A stretch of DNA of 24,230 nt from Phallusia fumigata (lineage: Eukaryota > Chordata > Ascidiacea > Phlebobranchia > Ascidiidae): the NCBI GenBank assembly GCA_008931825.1, contig QXVZ01024940.1, positions 1 through 24,230 on the forward strand. Direction: 5' to 3'. Below the pieces are notes generated by a model. That model did not search any database. It was given only the letters and a program-made list of their open reading frames with translations, and was not told the DNA's origin. Each line of letters opens with the position of its first letter. The stretch's first letter is position 1. A program made the translations under genes and the position numbers. Shown piece after piece: positions 1 to 11,221 of the stretch.

Positions 1-59
1 AAAGTTGTTGGGTACTGTATGTATGTATAAAGATCAGTAAGAGTTGAAGACCAAACAAT

Positions 60-495
60 ATTGGGTTTAGGACAAAACATTAACCAAGATAACAATGTGA
101 CACACTATGCAGAAACCTCAGGGTACTAACAGGTCAGCATATGGGGCTATAAAGTCAAACACAGTAATCAATGCAACACAATTGCATGTTTTACAAAATG
201 TTTTAGTTTCATCTACATCAAGCAATGTTTGACCCACCACAATGACCAATTAAAAAATATTAAAAATATTAAAATTTATTCTATTCCCAGATTGTCAAAA
301 AATTCGACCCTTTGTGTTCACAACCTAGTAACGCATAAACTCTATGAATGAAATTGATGACACCCATACGACTATATCTACCAGCTGTGTTTCATCAAGT
401 TCGTCAAATCAAAGTGCAAAGACAAATGTGCAAGGAAGAAAAACACAGTGAAAACAATATTTGTCTCTTTAGGCAAAAAGGGGCTCATAGTTAAA
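60..495. repeat. Dispersed repeat copy 1 (128-bp family)
   Basis: This copy carries family landmarks such as tatggggctataaagtc, a diverged catgttttacaaaatgt core, tatctaccagctgtg, and the closing segment gtctctttaggcaaaaaggg followed by gctcat. The same closing segment ends the copies at about 2370 and 4004. It occupies most of the left edge next to exon 9 of the lectin gene and holds no convincing coding exon of its own. Confidence 0.55.
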
Positions 496-586
496 AGCTA
501 ACTGCACTGCAATAATGCAGACATGCAGACATTCAATACAAGCATTGTCCCACTTAACAAAATAAAAAGAATCGCAACAAACCAAC

Positions 587-3500
587 CTGAGACAAAGATA
601 TAAATTCCCTTTGTTTCAACAATTGGTAGGGCAAAAGTGTCAATCGAGCATTTAATATCATACCTTGTGCTTTGTTTCAATACTGGTTGATATCTGCAAT
701 GTATATTCCAGATGTCTGGTTTTAAAAGATTACAAAAACATTATTAACATGATGCAAAATTTACCTGTGTGATCCACTGGTCCCTGCCACATTCCAACTG
801 TTTTTTACAGATGAACCTTTTAACACTTGACACTTGACTTTTTGGTTTGATCTGTTTATGACTTGAATTATCAAATTTGCTTGTTCACCTTTAGCTATTT
901 TCGAACTTGAACCAGTTGTGTCAATCTCCAGTATCCCTAAGTATAAAAGTTGTAGCTTGGTTTTTTGATATGAATGTGATTTTGATACTTTGCACAACAT
1001 ACTTGATTGACATTCCAAACCAACATATTTCCCAAGGCAAGAACAAGCGTAGCTGCAGCCCACAACTGTACAGGTCCCGCCATTCTGACAGGGATTTGGA
1101 GTGCATGGTGAAGAACGTGGAACTGCTAACAATTGAAGAAAAAGCCATGAACAGGTAAAACAGAAACAAGCATTAGAACATACCTCTTTCACAAACAAAT
1201 CTTCTAGTAACGTCACATGGCCTGGCTTGGAATGATGATCTCGATATTGTACCACAGTTATCAGAATTAGTTGCTGTAAAACAGTATTGTCCCTTTTACA
1301 TTTAATAATATGCACAGGAGACGTACAACTTTTTTATCATCCACAGTTATACTATATCATGTTTCATACTTGTTTTGGAATCTCGTTTTAAGGTTAAAAA
1401 TAATGGAGCTTTGGCAAAAAAAAACCCATGACCAGAACACTTTAATTGAACAGCTTGAGTTTTTACACCTATTTTTATTACAAAACCAAAGGCTGTGATT
1501 TAACCATCAGCAGTGTTTGGAGTTACACAGCAAACAAGGCAGTCACATTAAATGCAGAAACCTATTCTACTTGCTGTAGCTTAAAGTTGTACTTAGTTTA
1601 CGCACTAAAGTAAAAAGGTATGCTCATATTCTTAAACATCAATAAGCAAGGGTGAGCAAGAGTGAAACATGTAAAAAACACAATCCATTGTATATTGTTA
1701 AATCAAAACTTTTTAGGATTTTTTACATAACAGAGTCTCAAGTGTATTCAGTTTTATCCAGCCGAACATTTTACCAAGTATTTCTGTTACAGTATTGAAG
1801 AGAAAGTAGCATATAAATCTTGCGTTTGCGACCTAACCAAGCAACAAACAGTCTTTTTAACACTGATATAATTTGCTAGCTGTTAATTATGGTAATGGCA
1901 ATATAATAATTTATGCCGGCAAGAACACATTGGTCTCCACACATGCAAAGTTAAAGAGTAAGTATTAATCTAGATACTTGTCAAAATTGTAGCAGATATT
2001 TTAAATGAGTTTTATATATTCTATTACGTTGGTGAATAAAAATACCTAGGAAAACAGAATGACACACCACATTGACCAAATCTACCAACACTATAGGCCT
2101 AGCAGGTCAACTTTTGGGGCTATAGGGTTAAACACAGAAATGAGCCCTAATGGCATGTTCTCCAAACTGTGCAATTTTCAACGAATTCAGATATCTTTTA
2201 ACAATTTGATCCATTTTATGGGCCCAGTAGGGTGACCACACTACGGGGTCAACCAAAATTGATGATACACCATCATGGCCATATCTACCAGCTGTGGAAA
2301 TTTCATCCAAATCTTTCAAACATTTCATGCCAAAAGTGCAAAAGCGTCTCCTTCAGGTAGAAGACCCATAATTACCTGTTACATCAAAACTTCTGGTCAA
2401 GTTTACGTTGTCTGTCCAACTCCAAAACCCAGCAGTTTTTGACAGGCCAATATAGTACAAGCCAGTAGCAGTAAGTAAGCTTTGTATATTTTGTAACTGG
2501 GTATTAGACTTCAATATTGCAAGTGTTGATCCTTTACTTTGGCAAAAAGTTTGGGCTTCTGAGGATATTTTCCTTGACATCATATTCTTTTCAACATAAT
2601 ACTCGCATGATGCATATTGATTCCATTCATCTACAAACAAATTAAAACTTGAAGACCACAAGTTCAAATAATAATGAAAGTGCAGAATTGTTCAGTAATT
2701 TAAATAAAAACTAGAAGGGTGGCTTTCACCATATTGCCATTCCATACACACTATTACCTGATTTAAAAATGCATGTATATTTACCATGTCATTTCACATT
2801 GGGTCCCAAAGTTACTTAAGCTTTTTATAACATGATTGTTTCTGCAGGCTAAAACGCATGGGTCCCCACACATTCAAGTTGTGGAAATTTTGGTTGTGGT
2901 TCACTATAATGTATGTACAGAACAGAAGCAGATATTTTTTCTTTAATTTTATGTAAACAGAAAATGAATCACAGAATTAATAATATAAGTAACTATGACC
3001 CAACCTACTAAGTTTAAAGGCTAGTTAACTGCCAGGGTTATAGGGTAAACACAGCAACAAATTCACCATAATGACATGTTATACAAACTGTCTATACTTC
3101 ATCTAATTCCGATTTCTTTTCTAATTTGACCCATTTAAGGGGGCTAGTGTGATATCGGCTGAAGCTCTAGCCTGAAACACATCAATTACTGCACCACAAT
3201 GATATGTTATATAAACTGTTCAAATTTCATCCAATTCGGAGAATGTTTAACAACTTCACCCATTTTAGGGGGCTAGTGGAGTAACTGCTGGGCCATGGGG
3301 TAAAAAATATTAATTATTTTACCACAATGACATGTTATACAAACTGTCAAAATTTCATCCTATTCGGAGAACATTTAACAATTTGCTACATTTTTGGGGG
3401 CTAGTGGTGTAACTGCTGGGACTATAGGGTAAAACACATCAAATACTGCACCATAATAACATGTTATACAAACTGTCAAAATTTCATCCTATTCCGAGAC

Positions 3501-6500
3501 AATTTGAAAATTTGCCCCCATTTAGGGGGCTAGTGGGGTAACTGCTGGGGCTATGGGGTAAAGTACATCAAATATTGCATCACAATGACATGGTATACAA
3601 ACTGTCCAAATTTCATCCTATTCCGAGAACATTTAACAATTTGCTCCATTTTAGGGGGCTAGTGGGGTAACTGCTGGGCCTATAGGGTAAAACACATAAA
3701 ATGCTGCACCATAATGACATGTTATACAAACTGTCAAAATTTCATTCAATTCAGCCATTGTTTAACTATTTGCCCCATTTTAGGATGCTAGAGGGATAAC
3801 CACTGGGACTACAGGGTTAAACTAAACTCATGACACACCGCCTTGACCATATCTACCAATTGTGAAAGTTTCATCCAAATCTATCAAACATTTCATAACA
3901 AAAGTGCATGGACAAGCTGCAGTAGACAAAAAAGAAAAAAACAGAAAAAAACAAAAACAAACCGAGTGAAAACAATATGTGTCCCCATCAGGAAGGGGAC
4001 CCATTATAACAAAAATTAAACAGTTAATATCTGTTGTCAAATAACAAGTTAGCAAAAAGTTGAACATTAATAAAGCATTTTATTTGTGTACATTTTTCAC
4101 ATTCACTTACATATACATGTTGGCTGTGTGGCAGGATACTCCCAGGTGCCCTTTGCAGAACAGGTTGAGCTCAATGATCCTGAGAGCTTGTAGTCAGTTA
4201 GACATGAAAAACTGCATGTTGTCGCATATCTGTACCCATTTACATAACTATGATGGTCACATGTGTACTGAACACCAGGAAGTTGAAGCCGGGAGCAGTA
4301 AACCACTGCAAAAAATTAATTTGTTAACTTGTTAAGATTGGTTTCACAGTACTACAGAAATTAGTACATGAATTACCACACATGGGGCAATTCGTATTCG
4401 AAAGCATTCAAATACAGGTTTTGCTCCTAACATGCTGTATTCGAATACTTTTTGCTTTCTTTTAAAAACGCACGATTACAATTCGAATAGTCTTTGCTGA
4501 TATTCAAAGAACCTATTCACGAATACAATTACAAGCGTCAATTTATTCGATACAATTCGAATAGTCAATGCTGATATTCAGAGCATCTATTCACGAATAC
4601 GAATACTTGCGTGAACTCATTCGAATACTATTCGAATAGTTGACATTGAAATTGGAACAAGGTATTCACGAATACGAATATTCGCATGAATTTATTCGAA
4701 TAGGCGATAATAAAATCTAAACAAAGTTTTCACGATTATTAATACTCACATGAATTTATTCGAATACAATTCGAATTGTAAGAACCGTTACTGACGTAAC
4801 AATTCGTGTATATGAATGCACAAGCAATTGCATTCGAATGCTATTCGAATTACACGAGCGTTTAAGATATAGTTGCAAATTCCTAAATTTGTTGCGTACG
4901 ACTCAAATTGTTAAAATTTCTGGTAGCTCAACAAAGGACTCCCAGCAACTATGCACACAGGAGTATGGTCGGCTTTTCAAATGTCTTATGCCTTTTTTGT
5001 TTAATAATTGTCTTAATTTTATGAGATTTGGCAACTACGAATACTGCTTGCAATTCATTTGAATAGGTAGTGTAAAAAATCCTGCAACCATTCGTGAATA
5101 CGAATACAACAAACTATTTATTCGAATACAATTCTTTGAAACCTATGTACCAATTCATGAATATGAATAAGCCGGTCGATTTATTTGAATATTATTCGAA
5201 TTGGTGTTCTGCGAAATTTTCAAAAGAATTTGTGAATAAGAATACATGAGGCCATTCATTCGAATACAATTCGAATTGTTTGTCTCTCAAATTTTTAAAA
5301 GAATTCATGAATACGAATACAAGAATCAAATAATTCGAATTGCTGGCACTCGAAAACCACGTAAATATTCATGATTACATATACAGCTAACCGAGTATTC
5401 GTTAAGTATTCGAATGCATGTAATGTGTATTCGACCCCGTGTCTGTGTAATACTCACTATTTTTTACAACCACAATTAAATCTAAATGCCAACACATGTT
5501 GCCAAACACCCAAGAATGCATGTCAACCTTTCATGAATAAAGGCAATGATTGCCATTTTCACTTAATTGTTAACATTTTTCTTTGTCACAAGAGATTAAT
5601 TGCTTAACTTACAATTGGTTGACTTTAGCTGCAGTTTTTCTACTATTTTACAACAACATCTAATACTAAATGCCAAAATTTTTTGCCAAACATAAAGATC
5701 ACAAAAGTCAATCTCCCATAATTGAAGACACTTATTGCCAATTTTTAAGTTTACTTACATGTGCATCTTGTTGGTGTGTTTGTAGCATTGATCCAAATGC
5801 CCTGAGCAGAACATGTTGAGCTTGACGAACCATCAAGCCCATAGCCAGTAGTACATGAAAAACTGCATGTTGTGTCATATATGCAGTAATCTGCATCACA
5901 TTGGTTTGTACATGTGACCTGACCTCTTGACAGCTGAAGTGCAGGACAGTAAACATCTGAAAAAGTATGTATTATATTTATCATTTCAAAGTATTAGTGT
6001 CCTTTTAAACAATCAAATGACCTAAACAAGGTATGTATGTTTAGGAATATTTCCAATTTCTTTGATCCTAATCAGCATCAAAGCTAAATAAAGGTATGTC
6101 AATTACTAACATGGAGAAGAGTTTAGTTATGTGGGGTTTATAGCTTTTAAGATGGGTGGTCAGCCAATTACTGTGTGGTTAAAAGGTTGTGGGTTTTAAT
6201 CCCACCTGGCTCAGTTGGTTGTGGTTACCTAAGCAAAAAACTTAACTCGCGTGGCTGCAACCCAACTTAATTGGTTGACAAAAATTAAAGTCAACAACTC
6301 AAAAAAACAAACAAAAAGGTATTATAAAACAATCCAATAACACAGGAATGAGGCAGATAGCTTAACAGTGGACTTGGGGGCATTGGTAAAAACAGCACAA
6401 TTCATTTTACACTGCATGGAAACGCATGATGCAAGATGGTATCCAATAACTTCTAACAATATTTGTATGGCTACAGTTTTAAAGGATGGGGTTACAATGA

Positions 6501-7859
6501 ACATATGCTTAAGAACCTGGATAAGGGTCAATCATTTTTAAATGACATTTTGTCCATATCATAGCACAAATTCCTGACTTGCTGCTTTGTTTCAAAAATC
6601 ACAAAGTTGCTTACAAAATTTTTTGTCAAATATTAGGCTCAACATAATGGTAGTACTGGTACTATGTGTTTAAATGGGATCATTGTATGTTTTTTATGTG
6701 TTTGCAATAGTGTAGATCTGACATTCTTGTGTGAAGGAAAACATCTGTTTTCCTAAAGGAAAATTTTGCACGAAATACTTTTAAAAACATCTTGTGTGTG
6801 TGTCTACCATACCCTGCAGCCTGGTTAAGAATCATCCCTGTTAGATAGATATAAAGAAAACCTACCTTGACACACTGGAATGGCAGCTGGCTCCCATCGT
6901 CCAGATGTACAGACAACAGATTTTGTTGCACCCACATTAGACGCAGAAAATTTGTATCCAGTCTGACAGGTGTAAGAGCATTTGGCACCAGATACACAAT
7001 CTTTTGTATCACACTGGCATGTGCTTGAAAGTTGCAAGGGAGCAGTGGGTGAACTTAATCTGGGACAAACCGCGATCGTTGTGGTTGCAATTTCTAAATA
7101 TATGATTTAAGAGGAAGGTTATAGAAATGTACGAAACTCATGGAACAATCTTATTCTGCAGCTAGAGGATATTTTTAAACAATAAACAAAAAAATTTTTT
7201 TGAATTGTGATTCGGTGTATATTGGTAACTGTAACGCAATGGATAGCCTTTGTTGTGTCGATGCAAACAAATATTCGGGACATAAATTTTATTTAAAAAA
7301 TTTCTTTTAAACTCTTTCGAGGCTGAAAGTCCGAAACATCAGACACGGGTAATCCCCTATTTAGGTATTTGTTCATGCACCATAGGGTATGAAAACTATT
7401 TTTGTTTGAATTATTTTGGCTTTAAAAATATTGAAAAAAACATTTTAACGTAATTATTGCAATCCGTCAACCGGAAAAACAAATAATGTTAAAAAAACCA
7501 GCAAAATTGTAAATTTCTCACTGGGTTTGTCGCGTTTAATTTCACCGGCTGATACGGTGTTTCTTTTTTAATTTTTAACTTTCGTCTGTTTAGTTTAGCG
7601 CATGGAAAAAAACAACAAAACAACAAACAGTATAAAACGTGGACATATTCTTGTCGATTAGCCGTTCCGCCGCATATTGATTGCCAGTAAACCACAACTT
7701 ACTTGTTGTTGTTGTTGGTGTTGTTGTTGTAGTTGTTGATGCTTGTGTTACTTGTGGTGTTGGTGTTACTTGTGCAGAATCCGGAACGCTAGTGGGATTA
7801 GCATTTGAAGCCACATAAAAAGCAGCCCAAAACGCCCCAATAAAATATAGCTTTAGCAT
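587..7859 (-). CDS. Secreted sushi / C-type lectin / EGF modular protein (3' end unresolved)
   Basis: Nine phase-compatible exons on the minus strand, in coding order: 7859-7703, 7093-6866, 5956-5759, 4305-4111, 2630-2376, 1273-1184, 1125-1003, 936-765, 693-587 (about 508 residues). Residues 1-20 form a signal peptide (MLKLYFIGAFWAAFYVASNA), followed by a Thr/Pro-rich mucin-like stretch to about 52. Three cysteine-rich sushi (CCP)-like modules follow at about 58-128, 129-194 and 195-259. A C-type lectin domain spans about 260-374: its first half has YYIGL and FWSWTD, and its second half has NCG, PCD and FVCE cysteines on a separate 90-nt exon. An EGF module (CTPNPCQNGGTC) lies at about 377-413. 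Residues 416-508 match no domain I know. No transmembrane segment is seen. The likely role is extracellular recognition or adhesion, possibly immune; this is inferred from domains only. The last visible exon ends in phase 1, so at least one exon is missing; candidate acceptors precede positions 14 and about 520. Confidence 0.8.
1917..2372. repeat. Dispersed repeat copy 2 in lectin intron 5
   Basis: The left part (1917-1955) resembles the start of copy 3, with ggtctccacacatgc against ggtccccacacattc. The body has ggggctatagggtt, catgttctccaaactgtg and tatctaccagctgtgg landmarks. The right end is ccttcaggtagaagacccat. It stops within a few bases of the splice donor of the first lectin-domain exon. 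The open frame across 2128-2328 is an accident of the repeat. Confidence 0.6.
2858..4004. mobile_element. Non-autonomous element with inverted ends and internal tandem array
   Basis: ATGGGTCCCC at 2858-2867 is perfectly matched by its reverse complement GGGGACCCAT at 3995-4004. The right end also folds as a hairpin, GTCCCC to GGGGAC at 3981-4000. Between these ends lies the six-unit tandem array described separately. No transposase-like frame is present. The element fills intron 4 of the lectin gene. Assigning it to a DNA transposon or Helitron-like class is inference, because no clean target duplication was found. Confidence 0.5.
3000..3850. repeat. Tandem array, 128-129 bp unit, about six copies
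   Basis: The landmark ATGTTATA (or a close variant) starts at 3076, 3204, 3332, 3461, 3590 and 3719, giving spacings of 128, 128, 129, 129 and 129 bp. Each unit also repeats tttcatcc, a catttaacaatttg segment, attttagggggctagtgg and taactgctggg in the same order. Partial or diverged single units of the same family occur in NDUFA6 intron 2 and upstream of MMACHC. Confidence 0.9.
4377..5445. mobile_element. hAT-like non-autonomous element rich in ATTCGAAT palindromes
   Basis: This 1.07 kb block in lectin intron 3 consists of loosely tandem modules of roughly 75-85 bp, each with cacgaatacgaatac-like and attcgaatacaattcgaat-like motifs. The ends resemble each other in inverted orientation: CACACATGGGGC on the left and CAGACACGGGGT on the reverse complement of the right. 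Flanking 8-mers tgaattac (4369-4376) and tgtaatac (5446-5453) agree at 6 of 8 positions, as an old 8-bp target duplication would. hAT assignment is inferred from the 8-bp length and end structure. Small open frames inside do not look coding. Confidence 0.6.
6150..6320 (+). repeat. tRNA-derived SINE-like fragment in lectin intron 2
   Basis: The stretch gttgtgggttttaatcccac resembles a tRNA T-arm with a degenerate B box, preceded by a diverged A-box-like segment (ggtggtcagccaattactg) at SINE spacing. It is followed by ctaagcaaaaaacttaa, a tail typical of invertebrate tRNA-SINEs, and an A-rich end. It does not fold as a full tRNA. Confidence 0.45.
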
Positions 7860-9892
7860 GTTTACAGCATCATACTATCACTTTGGTCAACTAATGGTGT
7901 CCTACATATAAAATTGTCTACAAATTACAAATTGTTCTACTGCACCCTATGATACATTATGCTTCGTGGGCAAGGAAGTCGTTTTGGCGTGTATGTCGGC
8001 GAAGAAACCGTTAATAGCTAACGGTATGAGCAATACCACGATAGGAAAGTTGTGATTAGGCCGAACGGATGTGGTCTGGCGCCCGCCATTCTTCGTCTGT
8101 TTTATTTTTCTAAATAGACCAACAAACAGTTTACGCATAGATAAACGTTAAACAAGCTACATAAAAACTGCTTCGAAGTACGAAATTACCGCTGAAGAAT
8201 CAGAAAAGACATTGGATCGAAAACATCAAAACTAATCATGATTTGCTGTGTGTAATCTCCTGTTTTCTTTGGCACCATACTTTCAATAGATTTTTTAAAG
8301 CCAGATACAGTCTATAGCTTACGTGCACTCAAACATGAATAAACCGAAGGCTTTTGTGCGGTTCTGATGGCGACGATCAGTTTTTAGTTTTTAATATAGC
8401 CCTGATTTTGTTTGTAAATCGCGTAATTTATACTAACGTTTGCAAATCATTTAAACCATTCGTAAGTGGGTTGTGTCTAATCTGAACTTTAACTGTACTT
8501 ACTAGGACAGTTTTACGTGAATAAAATGCAGTACTAGAATACGCCTAAATGTAACGACAGATAAACAAATTCAGCCTTACAGGCCAAATTACCTTGGGTT
8601 TTTGTTTGATTCTATAACCAAAAACATGACTGTCAACTATAACGGTCGCTTGACCGAAAGAATGCGACAATTTTTGTAATCCCATCGCCATTATTAAAAT
8701 CAGTTCTGTTGTTTTGCTGGTGCCTTTTTGCGACACAATACAGTACTGTGCTGTTTATTACCTTTTCGCTTACCGCATTTTAGCCTACAGTATTTTGCCA
8801 CGCGTACGGGATATTAGAACAAACCACAGTGACATAAATCATTCAATCACAATGTGCTGCCTGCCTTCGCCATCGCACACGCGAAAGCACTGACCACATA
8901 TTGGGGCGAATTTTATTGCTCCGCTTACTTAACCTGCCGCCTATTAAATGTAAAGTTTGCTGGGACGGGGAAATTTATAAACGGCGGAAACTGCATAAAC
9001 ACGTCTCTAGTGGTTTTCAAATGCTGTTCGGTATGTCCGCTAGATTGGGCTATTTAAAAATTTGCAAGTCAATGCAAAACGTAGGAGAACAGAAAAAGCA
9101 GAGCAAGAAACAATTAATGTAATATATTTTAATTGTAAGGATTTAGGTTCTAACATTTCGCACGTAAAGTAAATGCGAAAAGGAAAAATTGACTAGTGAA
9201 CGAACTTACAAGTTAGGGTTGACTTGAGGTTAAAATGTCAGTTTTGTTTAAGACATGCCTTGGCCTTGCTTGGGTTTTAAAGTTAACTATTTTAAAACCG
9301 TTTTCCTAATCCTGTACTGTTGCATTTCTTTCCATCTGTTAGTGTAATAAAATGTTGAAGGCCAAACTTAAGAGACTGGGTAAAAACAAACTTTTTTTTA
9401 GATAGTGAATGCATGCATTGCTAACTAAACACTGGAGTGATCTTTTACAGTGCCTGAGTTCTTTTAAAAAGATACTTTAGCAAGCTGCTTTACTCTTGTT
9501 TTAAGTAACTTGATTTACTTATTTGAAAGGTTTGGAAATTGAACACTACCGTCCTGAGAGACCTTCTTGTCTAATTTAACACAAGTATTGGTTATCTCAG
9601 TCTTAATGGATATGCTGTAATTCTGTTTAAATTTATACAGTATAACATTTTTGTTCAGGCAAAATCCAAATAAATCCCAAAAAAACATTCTGATAAGTTG
9701 TAAGTTTTCAATTGTATTGAGACGATTATCTAGTTTTGTATAAATCATAGGGCCACAAAAGCAACACATTTTCTGTTTTTTTTTTGTACTTACCAGTTAC
9801 CAAACATACAACATTTGTTTGAGTTGGAAAATTACAGGTTTCAAGACCCTGATGCTACCTTTAATTAAGTAAATTTTCACCAACTAACAAAC
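7860..9892. other. Intergenic region between divergent lectin gene and NDUFA6
   Basis: About 2.0 kb that must hold the promoters of the minus-strand lectin gene and plus-strand NDUFA6. No protein-coding exon, RNA gene or known repeat is recognisable. Short open frames at 8854-9122 and 9515-9769 have no splice context or family resemblance. Two small perfect inverted repeats are present: ACCGTTA-5 nt-TAACGGT at 8007-8025 and CGGTC-4 nt-GACCG at 8643-8656. NDUFA6 has no obvious TATA box, as is usual for a housekeeping gene. Confidence 0.6.
7905..7912 (-). promoter_or_regulatory. Possible TATA box of the lectin gene
   Basis: The minus strand reads TTTATATG here, about 46 nt upstream of the ATG at 7859. 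At usual TATA spacing this would give a very short leader of about 20 nt. The motif is common in AT-rich DNA, so position is the only support. Confidence 0.3.
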
Positions 9893-11040
9893 ATGTCGAC
9901 TGCCGGGCGGATATCCCAGGCTATTAAAGGTGTCCCTATGAAACCTGTCATGTCTGCGAATCCAGTGGAAGCAAGGCGAAGAGTTTTAACCCTGTACAAG
10001 CAGTGGTACCGTGCTGCCCCAAAAATAAGTATGTGCATTTTCTCTTAATTCGTTTAGTCAGTAAAACAGAACAATGCTATGTGTTGCCTCAAAATATTTG
10101 GTGATTGTTATTTGTTAGCAACATATGCCATGTTCTGCAAGACGATATTTTTATGGGATTTCAATTTATTTGGGTCATTTGAATGGAATTATAGTGTAAA
10201 GCAGCGTGAATAAAATTGAATTTATGTTTTTTGGCAGTTGAACAATTTCAGTTGCCATACACAGTGAAGAAAGTTCACAACCGAATTCGTGAGGAATTTA
10301 TGAAAAACTCTCATGTTCGAGATGTCCGTGCCATTGACATGCTTGTAATTAAAGTACGTGACAATACATTGTCTAGTTACTAAGCGTACATTTATTGAAA
10401 AGACATATGAATACCCTTTACAAACTTTCCAAATTTGGTTTAATTGTGACATTAAGTTGATCCATTTAGGGGTTACAGGGGGAGGGGTAACTACTGTGGC
10501 TACAAAGAAATCGACACACCATAATGGCATGTTCCACAAACTATGTAAATTTCAGGTGTCTAAATTTGTTCCAATTTGAACATTGTTAAACAACTTGACC
10601 CATTTTAAGGGGCTGGGGGTTAATGGCGTCAAATTAATAATTTGATACACTACAATGGTATGTTCTACAAATTGTTTAAATTTCATTCAATTTGGACATT
10701 GTTTGATAATTTGACCCATGGATCAATTAATACCTCATTATTGTCATTGACTTGTAAGTGTACTCTTTATGTAGGGATTTGTTTTATTATGTTTTTTTTT
10801 TTCAAGATAAATAGCATGAACAAATACCACTAACATCGGCATTGCCATTTAAGTTCAGTGTATAGCCTGTATTGTAAAAGGCAACTGACATACATAATCT
10901 TTTTCCAGGGTCAAATGGACCTCCAAGAAACAATAAAAATGTGGAAACAGCCGTGTCACCTAAAGTCTTACTTCCGTCATGAAAGTGCAGTTGAAGTGCC
11001 AACAGATTTCCTTGGAAAGTTTTTCACACAAAAGCATTGA
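9893..11040 (+). CDS. NDUFA6: NADH dehydrogenase (complex I) accessory subunit NDUFA6 / B14
   Basis: Three exons, 9893-10028, 10238-10353 and 10909-11040, join in phase to a 127-residue protein, close to the usual length of about 128. Residues 28-38 (RRRVLTLYKQW) are the LYR-family signature, with LYK at 34-36 in place of LYR. The middle exon carries EQFQLPYTVKKVHNRIREEF and MKNSHVRDVRAIDMLVIKG, and the last has ETIKMWKQ and DFLGKFF; all align with animal NDUFA6. In this family the protein binds mitochondrial acyl carrier protein and sits on the matrix arm of complex I, where it is needed for ubiquinone reduction. No cleavable presequence is apparent, as expected. ACAAACATG gives a good start context. 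The 3' UTR lacks AATAAA. Intron 2 contains copies of the 128-bp family. Confidence 0.95.
10420..10735. repeat. Diverged 128-bp family units in NDUFA6 intron 2
   Basis: Two or three diverged units appear, with landmarks caccataatggcatgttcc, acttgacccattttaagggg, acaatggtatgttctacaaa and tttcattcaatttggacatt. Spacing between the two catgttc/tatgttc cores is again close to 130 bp. Orientation matches the array at 3000-3850. Confidence 0.7.
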
Positions 11041-11076
11041 ACTTACTGGTTTATTTGTGAATTATATTTAACGTTT

Positions 11077-11082
11077 AATACA
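11077..11082 (+). terminator. Possible variant polyadenylation signal of NDUFA6
   Basis: AATACA lies 37 nt after the NDUFA6 stop codon, and no AATAAA or ATTAAA occurs before the convergent gene. Variant hexamers are known to work in animals, but this one is chosen by position only. Confidence 0.3.
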
Positions 11083-11133
11083 AAAAATGGCATGTGCCCT
11101 CTCCATCTGGTCCATATTCTATTCCAATTACCC

Positions 11134-11139
11134 TTTATT
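11134..11139 (-). terminator. AATAAA polyadenylation signal of the CBX gene
   Basis: The minus strand has a canonical AATAAA 83 nt past the CBX stop codon at 11222. The predicted CBX 3' end falls around 11110-11125, leaving only tens of bases to the presumed end of the convergent NDUFA6 transcript. Confidence 0.6.
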
Positions 11140-11221
11140 ACACATAAACGTGTAAAGCTATGTAGCTGTGTTGCCATCTAAAACCAATTTGGAGACAGGC
11201 AAAGCAAATGGTGTTTACTTT

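Noticed and set aside
500..522. Short terminal exon of the lectin gene after acceptor ttattgcag
   Set aside because: It is in phase and gives a stop after about 12 codons, but its end lies in a repeat copy; an alternative acceptor at 15-17 is equally possible, so neither is called.
2128..2328. Minus-strand open frame of 66 codons
   Set aside because: It lies wholly in a dispersed repeat copy with no splice support.
8854..9122. Two overlapping plus-strand open frames in the intergenic region
   Set aside because: No recognised family, no splice context and no supporting composition; they may be chance.
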